Shown one piece after another: positions 1 through 6,621 of a stretch of 10,833 bases of DNA. Within the stretch, counting starts at the first letter, position 1. The number at the start of each line of letters is the position of its first letter. A model generated the notes under the pieces. It had not been told where the DNA came from. It did no database searches and saw nothing but the letters and a program-made list of their open reading frames with translations. Made by a program: the position numbers and the translations under genes. This DNA comes from Syntrophomonadaceae bacterium. GTDB taxonomy: Bacteria; Bacillota; Dethiobacteria; DTU022. The stretch lies in NCBI GenBank assembly GCA_007131435.1, contig SLQM01000228.1:1-10833 (forward strand), read 5' to 3'.

Positions 1-907
1 CCAGGATACTTTCCCTGTGAAAAAACTGTTTCTTTTCAAAACGCTGTATTCCCACCCCGATGGCATCGGCTAATTCGCATTGCTCCAGGTAGAATGAGTA
101 TTGCACTTTGGCAATTGACGGGCAGTATGCATGTGAGTAAATGGAGTATTCATATTTCTCGTTACCGTAAATCACACCCCAGTTTTCCATTACTCCAACG
201 CCGAGAATTGTGCCAGGGCAGTGCAGGACAGGGTTCACATTACTAAAACCGATATCAAGAGCCGTATCTCCCGGGTCTATTCCATCATTTTTCGTTACAC
301 AATCCATGGAACCCAGGTACTTTGCGCTCTCTAAGAAAGCATCCTGGTCGGCCATGGGCATTGCTGCGCCACGTAGGGTAATCGCCCTGTAATATACGCG
401 GATCTTTGGCAAAACAACTCCCCCTTTAATATCAACCCTGCTGCCGTAGGGGGAACTTGACCATCCGCCAACGATCACTTTTTTATCACAGCCTGCCTCT
501 CTCATCATTTTGCGCAGTAATATGGAACCAAAGTTATCCGGGAATATGTGGATTACCATTCCATCTTCCAAAGCGGGTATGAGCTTCTCAAAAAAAGCCC
601 TGTGGCCGAAAGCAGGGGTTGTAATTACTACCAGCCCTGCCCCTTTTACCGCTTCGGCTACAACTTCGGTCACCATCTCCATGCGGGCAATTCCGGAACG
701 TTCAAAGCTGTGGAGATTTAGCTGCATCCCATAAAAGTTAATACCACTTTCCTTTACACCAAATAATGTTTTTTCCGAAAAGGGGGGTAAATCACATAAA
801 TGAACCCTGGCACCAGCCAAAGCGCAATCTGCAGCCTGCGCTTTCCCAACCGCTCCGGCGCCAAGAACTGCTACTGGTTTATCTTTCAGGTATTCCATGT
901 TTGCCAA
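1..907 (-). CDS. Opine/octopine-type NAD(P)-dependent dehydrogenase (C-terminus cut off)
   Basis: This reading frame is open from the start to the window edge, giving 302 residues; the family is usually about 360-400, so roughly the last 60 or more residues are missing. An N-terminal Rossmann fold is shown by VAVLGAGAVGKAQA (nucleotide-binding GAGAVG at residues 16-21). The segment after it matches the helical octopine/nopaline dehydrogenase domain. NPVLHCPG (residues 225-232) resembles the family's N-x-x-x-H signature, making His229 the likely catalytic histidine. Family members interconvert an amino acid plus a 2-keto acid with an N-(carboxyalkyl) amino acid using NAD(P)H; the substrate cannot be read here. 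The start is probably the TTG at 907, because AGGAGG (922-917) lies 9 bases upstream of it, whereas the ATG at 898 is 18 bases away. A sigma-54 promoter precedes it. An ApbA/ketopantoate-reductase-like enzyme is a less likely alternative. Confidence 0.85.
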   Translation of the reverse strand, partial: MANMEYLKDKPVAVLGAGAVGKAQAADCALAGARVHLCDLPPFSEKTLFGVKESGINFYGMQLNLHSFERSGIARMEMVTEVVAEAVKGAGLVVITTPAFGHRAFFEKLIPALEDGMVIHIFPDNFGSILLRKMMREAGCDKKVIVGGWSSSPYGSRVDIKGGVVLPKIRVYYRAITLRGAAMPMADQDAFLESAKYLGSMDCVTKNDGIDPGDTALDIGFSNVNPVLHCPGTILGVGVMENWGVIYGNEKYEYSIYSHAYCPSIAKVQYSFYLEQCELADAIGVGIQRFEKKQFFHRESIL

Positions 908-957
908 CTTCGAAATCCTCCTCTAAAAATCATGATATTGTACTACAAATAAGTATA

Positions 958-975
958 CTGCAAATGTAATGCCAG
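958..975 (-). promoter_or_regulatory. Sigma-54 (-24/-12) promoter for the opine-type dehydrogenase
   Basis: Read on the minus strand this is CTGGCATTACATTTGCAG. It carries the GG and GC doublets with exactly ten bases between them, and it matches the TGGCAC-N5-TTGCA consensus except for one base (T for C after TGGCA). The GC doublet lies at 961-960, so transcription should start near 948, leaving about 40 bases of leader with a good AGGAGG. The adjacent divergent gene encodes a sigma-54 activator, which this class of promoter requires. Confidence 0.8.
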
Positions 976-1064
976 ATTTATAAGCTTCTTGGAACATTAT
1001 TTGCCAAAATATGTTAATTAATGCCCCTTTTTCACCATTTTTTGTGGATCAAACAACCTGGAAC

Positions 1065-1161
1065 GCAAATATTTCTTGCATGCAAAAATAATTGCGATAG
1101 AATAGAGGCATAGAAAATCTTTTAATAAAAGAAAAACAGGCAAACCGCAAGTATATCTTGC
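1065..1161. promoter_or_regulatory. Candidate enhancer sites: three GCAA-N6/7-TTGC inverted repeats
   Basis: Three twofold-symmetric sites occur: GCAAATATTTCTTGC (1065-1079), GCAAAAATAATTGC (1082-1095) and GCAAGTATATCTTGC (1147-1161). The first and third agree at 13 of 15 positions. Their centres lie about 125, 140 and 205 bp upstream of the predicted sigma-54 start, a usual distance for activator sites that work by DNA looping. The third overlaps the leader just upstream of the regulator's ribosome binding site, so it could also allow autoregulation. That the neighbouring Fis-type regulator binds them is inference. Confidence 0.55.
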
Positions 1162-1179
1162 ACCAGGGCGGTGTGAATA

Positions 1180-2616
1180 ATGAACAGGCAGGAAGTTCAA
1201 AATAACGTTTTCTTTTCTGATCAAAAAATCCAGGCTGAGGTACTGGCAAAAGCGCTTAACATTATCGAGGATGGAATTCACATTGTTGACCGGGACGGTA
1301 TTACTGTTTTTTATTCTTCTGCCCTTGAACAGATAGAAAACAACAGGGCAGAAAATGTGATCGGGAAACATATCAGCGAAGCTTACAGGCTTGATGAAGA
1401 AAGCAGTATACTGCTTAAAGTGCTGAAAAAAGGCAAGGCTATTAAAAACAGGCATATCACCTATTATTCCAAAAAAGGAACAGAAATCAATATCATCACC
1501 AATACTTACCCGATATTTAATGGTTCCGAGATAATAGGGGCGATATCGGTTAACAGCAACATTACCAGCAGCAAACAGCTTGTAGATACTGTAATTAATC
1601 TTCAGCGTCAGCTGTATTCAAATGTCAGTAAAAACGGGACCCGCTATACTTTTAAAAATATCATCGGGGAAAGCGCCCCACAAAGAAACGCTGTTCAGTT
1701 GGCACAACGCATAGCCGTTAATATGTCGCCTCTATTAATTTATGGCGAAACAGGAACAGGCAAAGAGCTTTTTGCCCAGAGCATTCATAATCATAGCCTG
1801 AGGGCTAAAGGGCCATTTGTGGCAGTTAACTGCGCAGCTATCCCGGAAACACTTCTGGAAAGTGTGCTGTTTGGCACAGTGAAAGGAGCTTTTACCGGTG
1901 CTGAAGATAAAACCGGACTCTTTGAAGAGGCCAACCAGGGAACCCTGTTTCTTGATGAAATCAGTTCGATGGATATCGCCCTGCAAAGCAAGCTGCTCAG
2001 GGTACTTGAATCAAAGATGGTCCGCCGCCTGGGCGGCAAATCGGATATCAGGGTTAATCCTCGCATTATCAGTGCCATTAATAGCGATCCCCAGGAAGCA
2101 ATAAAAAATAATCGTCTACGCCAGGATCTATATTACCGCCTGGCTGTTGTAACACTCACCATTCCACCCCTGCGCGAACGCATGTCCGACATACCACTGC
2201 TGGTCAATTCATTTGTAAGAGCAATTAACAAGATCATGAATAAAAAGGTTGTAGAAATTTCCCCGGAAGTTGTTAACCTTTTCAAGCAGCATACCTGGCC
2301 CGGCAACGTCCGTGAACTGCAGCATGCAGTAGAACATGCCATGAACTATGCTGAAGAAGATGCTTTCACTCTAGAACTCAGGCATATTCCTCCCCACCTG
2401 CTAAAAAAATATAATGCGCCAATCAACGATTTTAAGCAAATTATCAAAGCTGACCAGGATCAAGACAACCTCAAAAATATACTGATGCAGGTCGAGTCCG
2501 AGATAATAAGCAGGGCGATGTCAAAAAACAATAATAATATTACCAAGACAGCTCGGGTTTTAGGTATGTCCCGCCAAAACCTGCAGCAACGCTTGAAAAA
2601 GCTGAATATCAGGTAA
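1180..2616 (+). CDS. PAS-domain sigma-54 enhancer-binding transcriptional activator (RocR-like)
   Basis: The 478-residue protein has the full architecture of a one-component sigma-54 activator. A PAS sensor domain spans about residues 20-130 (NIIEDGIHIVDRDG). An AAA+ domain spans about 160-400: Walker A GETGTGKE (189-196), the sigma-54 contact loop GAFTGA (236-241), Walker B GTLFLDE (254-260), arginine-finger region RLRQDLYYRL (312-321) and WPGNVREL (373-380). A C-terminal Fis-type helix-turn-helix lies at about 453-477 (NITKTARVLGMSRQNLQQ). The stretch LFGTVKGAFTGA resembles RocR, the Bacillus activator of arginine/ornithine catabolism. There is no receiver domain, so a ligand probably acts on the PAS domain. 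ATG 1180 is the first possible start, as an in-frame TGA lies at 1174; the Shine-Dalgarno sequence is weak (AGGGCGGTG). The likely target is the divergent dehydrogenase; the ligand is unknown. Confidence 0.93.
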   Translation: MNRQEVQNNVFFSDQKIQAEVLAKALNIIEDGIHIVDRDGITVFYSSALEQIENNRAENVIGKHISEAYRLDEESSILLKVLKKGKAIKNRHITYYSKKGTEINIITNTYPIFNGSEIIGAISVNSNITSSKQLVDTVINLQRQLYSNVSKNGTRYTFKNIIGESAPQRNAVQLAQRIAVNMSPLLIYGETGTGKELFAQSIHNHSLRAKGPFVAVNCAAIPETLLESVLFGTVKGAFTGAEDKTGLFEEANQGTLFLDEISSMDIALQSKLLRVLESKMVRRLGGKSDIRVNPRIISAINSDPQEAIKNNRLRQDLYYRLAVVTLTIPPLRERMSDIPLLVNSFVRAINKIMNKKVVEISPEVVNLFKQHTWPGNVRELQHAVEHAMNYAEEDAFTLELRHIPPHLLKKYNAPINDFKQIIKADQDQDNLKNILMQVESEIISRAMSKNNNNITKTARVLGMSRQNLQQRLKKLNIR

Positions 2617-2736
2617 GGCAGGTTGACAAATCGGGCCCTTCTCCCTGCCATTGGGGATAAAATAGGTTTCACTTAGTTAAGCCCCTACCCATTCAAACGC
2701 AGGAGAGAGTTCAAGCAGGCCGGCTATGGAAGCACC

Positions 2737-2779
2737 ATATACCCTCCTTTCTAAGATAATAAATTATCACCGGGTATAT
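2737..2779. repeat. Nested inverted repeats
   Basis: The outer arms ATATACCC (2737-2744) and GGGTATAT (2772-2779) are perfect 8-bp complements. They enclose a second perfect hairpin, GATAAT-AA-ATTATC (2755-2768). No T run follows on either strand, so it is not an obvious intrinsic terminator. It may shape the 3' end of the regulator transcript. Confidence 0.5.
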
Positions 2780-2862
2780 TATTGCTGGTATTAGGCTCAA
2801 GTAAAGCTTTAAGCTGTAAATGCAGGCAGATATTTGTTACAACTATAATGGCCAGGATAGCA

Positions 2863-2890
2863 GGCCTCTATACAGGCCAGTTATTTTCTT
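2863..2890 (+). terminator. Weak rho-independent terminator candidate for the regulator gene
   Basis: The stem GGCCT (2863-2867) with AGGCC (2874-2878) and a six-base loop is followed by AGTTATTTTCTT. The stem is short and the T run is interrupted. It lies about 250 bases after the stop codon, so the assignment is tentative. Confidence 0.3.
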
Positions 2891-3073
2891 CAGAGACTGA
2901 ACGGGCATAATCCCAATATTAAAAATACCTCTTTTCTTAAAATGGTCCGTTTCTTATTTCTATTAAATATTTTTTATTTCTTTGATAACTGCTATTTATC
3001 CTGCTGGTTAGATTCGCTTGGGATGTAGCTGATAAGCGGCCTTTAAAGGTAAATTCATCTTTCTTTTACTATG

Positions 3074-4447
3074 TTAGTAAACTCTTCTCAGCATCCATTT
3101 GCCCTGCTTATAGAAAAGATAAAGTATAACTGATTCAGCTATATCAGCAAGCGCATATGATATCCAGACTACAATGATAGGCATGTTAAATACATGTACT
3201 GCCACAATTAATAAAGGCAGCTGTAACAACCACCTTGCTGTAAGGCTTGCAACAGCAAAAGGACTGTTGTGCCCTGAGCCTCCAAAGCATGCTGACAGGC
3301 CGTAAGTAAATCCGAGCGGAACCAATCCTACTGATACAATTTTTAGCAGTGCTGCACCCATCTCCATTATTTCAGGGGATGAATCAAATACTCCAATCAT
3401 CTGTTCACCAAATAAAATACAAATCAATCCAAACCCGATAGCAAATAATGCACCAAATAATCCTGCTGTTTTTGCTGTTTTAACTGCCCGCTCCAGATTA
3501 TTTATGCCAAGATTTTGACCGATCATGGCAGCTGCCGCCATGTGCAGCCCGAAAAGAGGTATAAAAATAAATCCCAGCAGGCGCGTTCCGATCCCCCCGG
3601 CGGCCAGGGCGGTTGTGCCATAAAGAGCTACAAACTGCAGAACAACAAGATTCGAAAGATGGCGCAGAAAAGACTCTATGCCGATCGGCAGCCCAATCGT
3701 TAAAAGCTTTCTGTCAGTGGGCCAGTGAAGGCAAAATAAACCTTTAAACCTGGGATTAACTCCAGCTCTACCGCTAAACAGGTAAAACATGCCGATTAAA
3801 AACCCCAGGCTCTCAGAAATTACTGTTGCAACAGCGGCCCCGAATACTCCCAGGCCAGCCCCGGGAATTGAAGTGAAAGGTACGGTTTCAAAGATTAGCA
3901 AGGGATCAAGGGTAATATTTAAGAAGCTGGAAAAGAACATGATCTTCATAGGCGTTTTTGCATCGCCAATACATCTTAAGGCTGTTCCTACCGAGTATGA
4001 AGCAAACATTACCGGTAAAAAGAAAAGGCGCAGGTATCCATAATCAGTGGCTGCATTGACAACAGCCTGATCTTCAGAAAAAAGACTGAGTATCGGCTCC
4101 ATAAAAATAGCGATCAGCAGGGCAGCAATAAAAGCAACAAAAAATTTAAAGGTAATAGTTTGCTCTATGGAAAGATTGGTAGCCAATTTGTCCTTTCGGC
4201 TGTGGTTCTGGGAAATCAAAGAAATTGAACTCTGCCCGATTACATCATTTAAGGCGCTGACCACCCAGAAGAGAGCAGAAAATACAGTTACCCCAGCGAT
4301 GGCTTCTGTTGATATCATACCTATCCAAAACAGATCGACAAGATCATAAACCATGTAAAAGCCCATGCCGAGCATTGACGGATAGGATAGCGAAAAAAGA
4401 GTCCTTGGTATATTACCTTCTACAAGATTCAGGGGTCTGGTGGCCAT
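3074..4447 (-). CDS. MATE-family multidrug/toxin efflux transporter
   Basis: The 457-residue, strongly hydrophobic protein has about twelve predicted membrane segments in two similar halves, the expected size and layout of the multidrug and toxic compound extrusion family (two MatE domains). Typical features are the N-terminal IPRTLFSLSYPSMLGM, the segment VGTALRCIGDAKTPM at the end of the fourth helix region, and GGSGHNSPF in the second half. Such proteins sit in the cytoplasmic membrane and export cationic drugs, flavins or related compounds in exchange for Na+ or H+; the substrate cannot be predicted. The ATG at 4447 has AAGGA upstream at good spacing. The gene lies 195 bases downstream of the nitroreductase on the same strand but appears to have its own promoter and a leader hairpin. 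The closest subfamily (NorM-like or DinF-like) is undecided. Confidence 0.92.
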   Translation of the reverse strand: MATRPLNLVEGNIPRTLFSLSYPSMLGMGFYMVYDLVDLFWIGMISTEAIAGVTVFSALFWVVSALNDVIGQSSISLISQNHSRKDKLATNLSIEQTITFKFFVAFIAALLIAIFMEPILSLFSEDQAVVNAATDYGYLRLFFLPVMFASYSVGTALRCIGDAKTPMKIMFFSSFLNITLDPLLIFETVPFTSIPGAGLGVFGAAVATVISESLGFLIGMFYLFSGRAGVNPRFKGLFCLHWPTDRKLLTIGLPIGIESFLRHLSNLVVLQFVALYGTTALAAGGIGTRLLGFIFIPLFGLHMAAAAMIGQNLGINNLERAVKTAKTAGLFGALFAIGFGLICILFGEQMIGVFDSSPEIMEMGAALLKIVSVGLVPLGFTYGLSACFGGSGHNSPFAVASLTARWLLQLPLLIVAVHVFNMPIIVVWISYALADIAESVILYLFYKQGKWMLRRVY

Positions 4448-4463
4448 AAATATTTTCCTTTAC

Positions 4464-4499
4464 AAAAAAGAACCGGCGTCTTTTACATGACTACACCGG
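4464..4499 (-). terminator. Terminator hairpin in the leader immediately before the MATE gene
   Basis: On the minus strand CCGGTG (4499-4494) pairs with CGCCGG (4478-4473), six pairs with one G-U. Inner GTC/GAC pairing is also possible. TTCTTTTTT (4472-4464) follows. The U run ends three bases before AAGGAA, the Shine-Dalgarno of the MATE gene. It could end nitroreductase transcripts, or act as an attenuator because the best MATE promoter lies upstream of it. Confidence 0.6.
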
Positions 4500-4510
4500 A
4501 TTTTGGTTAG

Positions 4511-4521
4511 TATACAGTATA
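4511..4521. promoter_or_regulatory. Palindromic operator candidate before the MATE gene
   Basis: TATACTGTATA is a perfect 5-1-5 palindrome located about 10-20 bases downstream of the predicted MATE transcription start, where a repressor could block transcription. AT-rich palindromes of this size also arise by chance. No regulator gene is nearby. Confidence 0.3.
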
Positions 4522-4537
4522 TGACTTTTCTTGCAGA

Positions 4538-4566
4538 ATCTTATCACAAAACATTCTTAAAAACAA
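4538..4566 (-). promoter_or_regulatory. Sigma-A promoter for the MATE gene
   Basis: Minus-strand TTGTTT (4566-4561) is followed after 17 bases by TAAGAT (4543-4538). TG sits one base before the -10 box, making an extended -10. The predicted start near 4531 gives a leader of about 85 bases carrying the palindrome and the terminator hairpin. Confidence 0.5.
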
Positions 4567-4642
4567 TAGGCAGTAATTCCAAGCACAGCAAACCTCAAAA
4601 ACTAGTAGTCTCAAATTGTAATTTCCGCTATGGCCCGTTCTT

Positions 4643-5194
4643 TTAGAGCAGAAGTTCTTCAATTTCTTTTCTTGTACCCGGATGCTCGCGATCCCGGTTA
4701 TATTCACTTAACTGGTCCTTATTTCCGTAATAGCCAACCGCGATAACTGCTATAACCTCATAACGATCGGAAATATTAAAAGTTTCGCGCACCTTATCCA
4801 CACTAAAGCCACCCATGCCATGAGTAATAAGGCCGCGGCGCTGTGCTTCAAGAGACAGGTAGCCCCATGCGGTTCCGGCATCAAAGCAGCACCAGCGATT
4901 ATCAGTCCCTTTCTTTAGAAATTTCTTTTCTGCCGCAACCAGTATTAGTACAGGCGCATGGTTAGCCCATTTCTGATTTCCTGAATCCAAAACTTCTCTC
5001 ATCCTGGCAAGTTTTTCTTGATCAGCAGCAACGACAAACCGCCAGGGCTGCTCATTGCTGCATGAAGGGGCATACCTGGCCGCTTCAAGCAGGGCCATCA
5101 GATCTTCTTCGGGAACTGGATTGTCGCTAAAAGCCCTTGGAGACCACCTTTCCTTGATTTCGGTCATTAATTCATGATTGAATTTTCTTTCCAT
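4643..5194 (-). CDS. Nitroreductase-family FMN oxidoreductase
   Basis: The 183-residue protein has the size and motifs of the small FMN-dependent nitroreductase family. RWSPRAFSD (16-24) is the basic phosphate-binding segment. APSCSNEQPWRF (42-53) is the characteristic FMN-contacting loop. DAGTAWGYLSLEAQRRGL (105-122) is the conserved helix near the flavin, and HPGTRKEIEE (171-180) is the usual C-terminal arginine/lysine region. Family members are dimers that use NAD(P)H to reduce nitroaromatics, quinones, flavins or enones; the natural substrate is not readable. The start at 5194 is preceded by AAGAGGTGA at good spacing; a second ATG four bases upstream is out of frame. It lies 78 bp downstream of a methyltransferase gene on the same strand and upstream of the MATE pump, which loosely suggests a detoxification pair. 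Confidence 0.9.
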   Translation of the reverse strand: MERKFNHELMTEIKERWSPRAFSDNPVPEEDLMALLEAARYAPSCSNEQPWRFVVAADQEKLARMREVLDSGNQKWANHAPVLILVAAEKKFLKKGTDNRWCCFDAGTAWGYLSLEAQRRGLITHGMGGFSVDKVRETFNISDRYEVIAVIAVGYYGNKDQLSEYNRDREHPGTRKEIEELLL

Positions 5195-5272
5195 CCATTA
5201 ATCACCTCTTAGTTTAATTTTTGTGTTTATCTATATAAATTGTCACCAAATATTTATGGCTTCCCCTGGATG

Positions 5273-6574
5273 CTATTCTTTTTGAAATAGGACAATCCTG
5301 TTTGTGTTGGTTCCGATACTGTTATTTTTAATCCCCCAGATGTTAGAAGTCTTTGTAAATTCCTGAAGGTTAACGATTACACCAATACAGTTGAAACCAG
5401 CTTTCCACCCTAAAGGTATTACATATTCTTCCATTTTAATCCTCCCACCTCTTACCTCTCCCACTTCAAATGCCACCCAACCACCCGGCTTTGTTATGCG
5501 GTAAAACTGCTTGAATACTGCTCCCATTACAGCCGACCAATCTTCAATCTTTTTTGCCATAGTTATTCTTTGCTCTATAGCTTCAGAATCAATATTGTTA
5601 AACCAGCAGCGCAGCCAATTATCCTTGGAATATTGAACTATATCAAGAAAAGGTGGAGAGGTAACAGTTAAGCTTACAGCGTTATCTTCAATTTCTTCAG
5701 TTTCGCGGGCATCCTTTTCAATAAAAAGAGCAGACTTAGCCGCATTGCGCAAATTATAGATTTCCTCCCCTCTCATTTTATTTTGAAGAGCTAACGTTTT
5801 ACGTTTAATGATTTTTTTTGTATCCCTGTACTCTGGCCTTTGATTACGCCTGGCATTGATCTTTACCTGGCTTTCCTGGCTAACGGCTTGATTTGGTGGA
5901 AGCGTATAAACTGAAAAAAACCCGGTTGAATGACCGGTTAAACGGTTTGTTGCAACCATCCTAATCCAGCGATCAACATCATCTTCCCTGGCAGTTAAAG
6001 CTTTTTCATGTAAATAATCTTTTAAAGAAACTATCTCTGCCTCAGTTGCAGGATGATAAAACATGGACAGGTCAATATCTGCCTTCTTATTACTGTAGAA
6101 AGGTATTTCAGTAATTCTTTGCTCAATCAAAGCTGCTTCAGGTATACAGAGCCGGGGCAAGGTAATAATCTTACTTAAAGGGTTAATGTCATTGGAAATA
6201 ATGTTTCTGCCAAACATTCCTGCTTCAATAACCGTAGTTCCCCTCCCGCTGAAGGGGTCGTATACCCTATCGTTCGGTTCGGTTAAAAGTTCTATAAAAA
6301 AGCGCGGAAGCTGGGCTTTAAAGCAAGCCCTGTAAGAAATCTCATGAATTGAAGATGACTGCCTTTGCTTGGCTGTCCAATATTCATTGACATACTTATC
6401 AACCCTGGTCTCGTTAATATTTACCTGCTCAACCAGGGTATGATTTTCTGAGGGGAAAAGTGTGAGATTATCATTTTCTCTGAAGACAAAATTTCTTATA
6501 TAGCCTTTAACCTCTTCTGCATCTCTTGTCAATTCAAAGTTTGCTCCTTTGTTAAAGGGCTTAAAATTAAACAC
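5273..6574 (-). CDS. DNA amino-methyltransferase (N4-cytosine or N6-adenine), motif order I before IV
   Basis: The 433-residue protein carries the AdoMet-binding motif I as DPFSGRGTT (106-114). It is preceded by a motif X-like stretch (HEISYRACFKAQLP, 77-90) and followed by DINPLS (129-134). The catalytic motif IV TSPPF (305-309) lies almost 200 residues later, so a target-recognition region probably sits between them. TSPPF is typical of N4-cytosine enzymes but also occurs in N6-adenine ones. It would methylate an exocyclic amino group in a specific DNA site. The start is uncertain: GTG at 6574 has only a distant AAGG, whereas an in-frame TTG at 6532 has AAAGGAG 11 bases upstream. It follows a second methyltransferase after 47 bp on the same strand, so the two are likely co-transcribed. 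No restriction enzyme is adjacent. Confidence 0.87.
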   Translation of the reverse strand: MFNFKPFNKGANFELTRDAEEVKGYIRNFVFRENDNLTLFPSENHTLVEQVNINETRVDKYVNEYWTAKQRQSSSIHEISYRACFKAQLPRFFIELLTEPNDRVYDPFSGRGTTVIEAGMFGRNIISNDINPLSKIITLPRLCIPEAALIEQRITEIPFYSNKKADIDLSMFYHPATEAEIVSLKDYLHEKALTAREDDVDRWIRMVATNRLTGHSTGFFSVYTLPPNQAVSQESQVKINARRNQRPEYRDTKKIIKRKTLALQNKMRGEEIYNLRNAAKSALFIEKDARETEEIEDNAVSLTVTSPPFLDIVQYSKDNWLRCWFNNIDSEAIEQRITMAKKIEDWSAVMGAVFKQFYRITKPGGWVAFEVGEVRGGRIKMEEYVIPLGWKAGFNCIGVIVNLQEFTKTSNIWGIKNNSIGTNTNRIVLFQKE

Positions 6575-6621
6575 TCTTAATTAAAACCTTCAAACCGTTT
6601 CACCTGAGTGGAAGTGCCAGT

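Larger units (their letters stand above)
912..1179. other. Divergent intergenic region
   Basis: This stretch of about 270 bp holds the sigma-54 promoter and the GCAA/TTGC repeats listed separately. It also holds an imperfect inverted repeat TTGGAACATTATTTGCCAA (989-1007) and the palindromes TTGCATGCAA (1076-1085) and AGTATACT (952-959). A possible weak housekeeping promoter for the regulator is TTGCAT (1076-1081), 16 bases, TAGAAT (1098-1103), which would overlap the putative enhancer sites. No small gene is apparent. Confidence 0.5.
2617..3073. other. Gene-free region between convergent genes
   Basis: I see no convincing gene in these 457 bases in either direction. They contain a nested inverted repeat (2737-2779), a weak terminator-like hairpin (2863-2890), a GGCAGG/CCTGCC pair (2617-2622 and 2644-2649) and AT-rich runs around 2930-2990. 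Both flanking genes are transcribed toward this region, so transcription-ending structures are expected. No strong hairpin with a long T run was found for either strand. Confidence 0.5.

Noticed and set aside
1018..1455. Minus-strand open frame of 145 codons opposite the start of the sigma-54 regulator
   Set aside because: It overlaps the well-supported regulator gene on the opposite strand, has no domain signature and reads through the enhancer/promoter region.
2617..2649. GGCAGG/CCTGCC pair directly after the regulator stop codon as a terminator
   Set aside because: The loop is over 20 bases and no T run follows.
2695..2745. Stretch with CAGGAGAGAGTTC that briefly resembles the start of a glycine riboswitch
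   Set aside because: The conserved downstream elements of that aptamer are absent and no gene is downstream on that strand.
3065..3081. Perfect 7-bp hairpin TTTACTA-TGT-TAGTAAA overlapping the MATE stop codon
   Set aside because: The stem is AT-rich and no T run follows on the minus strand, so it is unlikely to be a terminator.
4507..4707. Minus-strand open frame overlapping the end of the nitroreductase gene and the MATE promoter
   Set aside because: It is out of frame with the nitroreductase, has no family resemblance and covers regulatory sequence.
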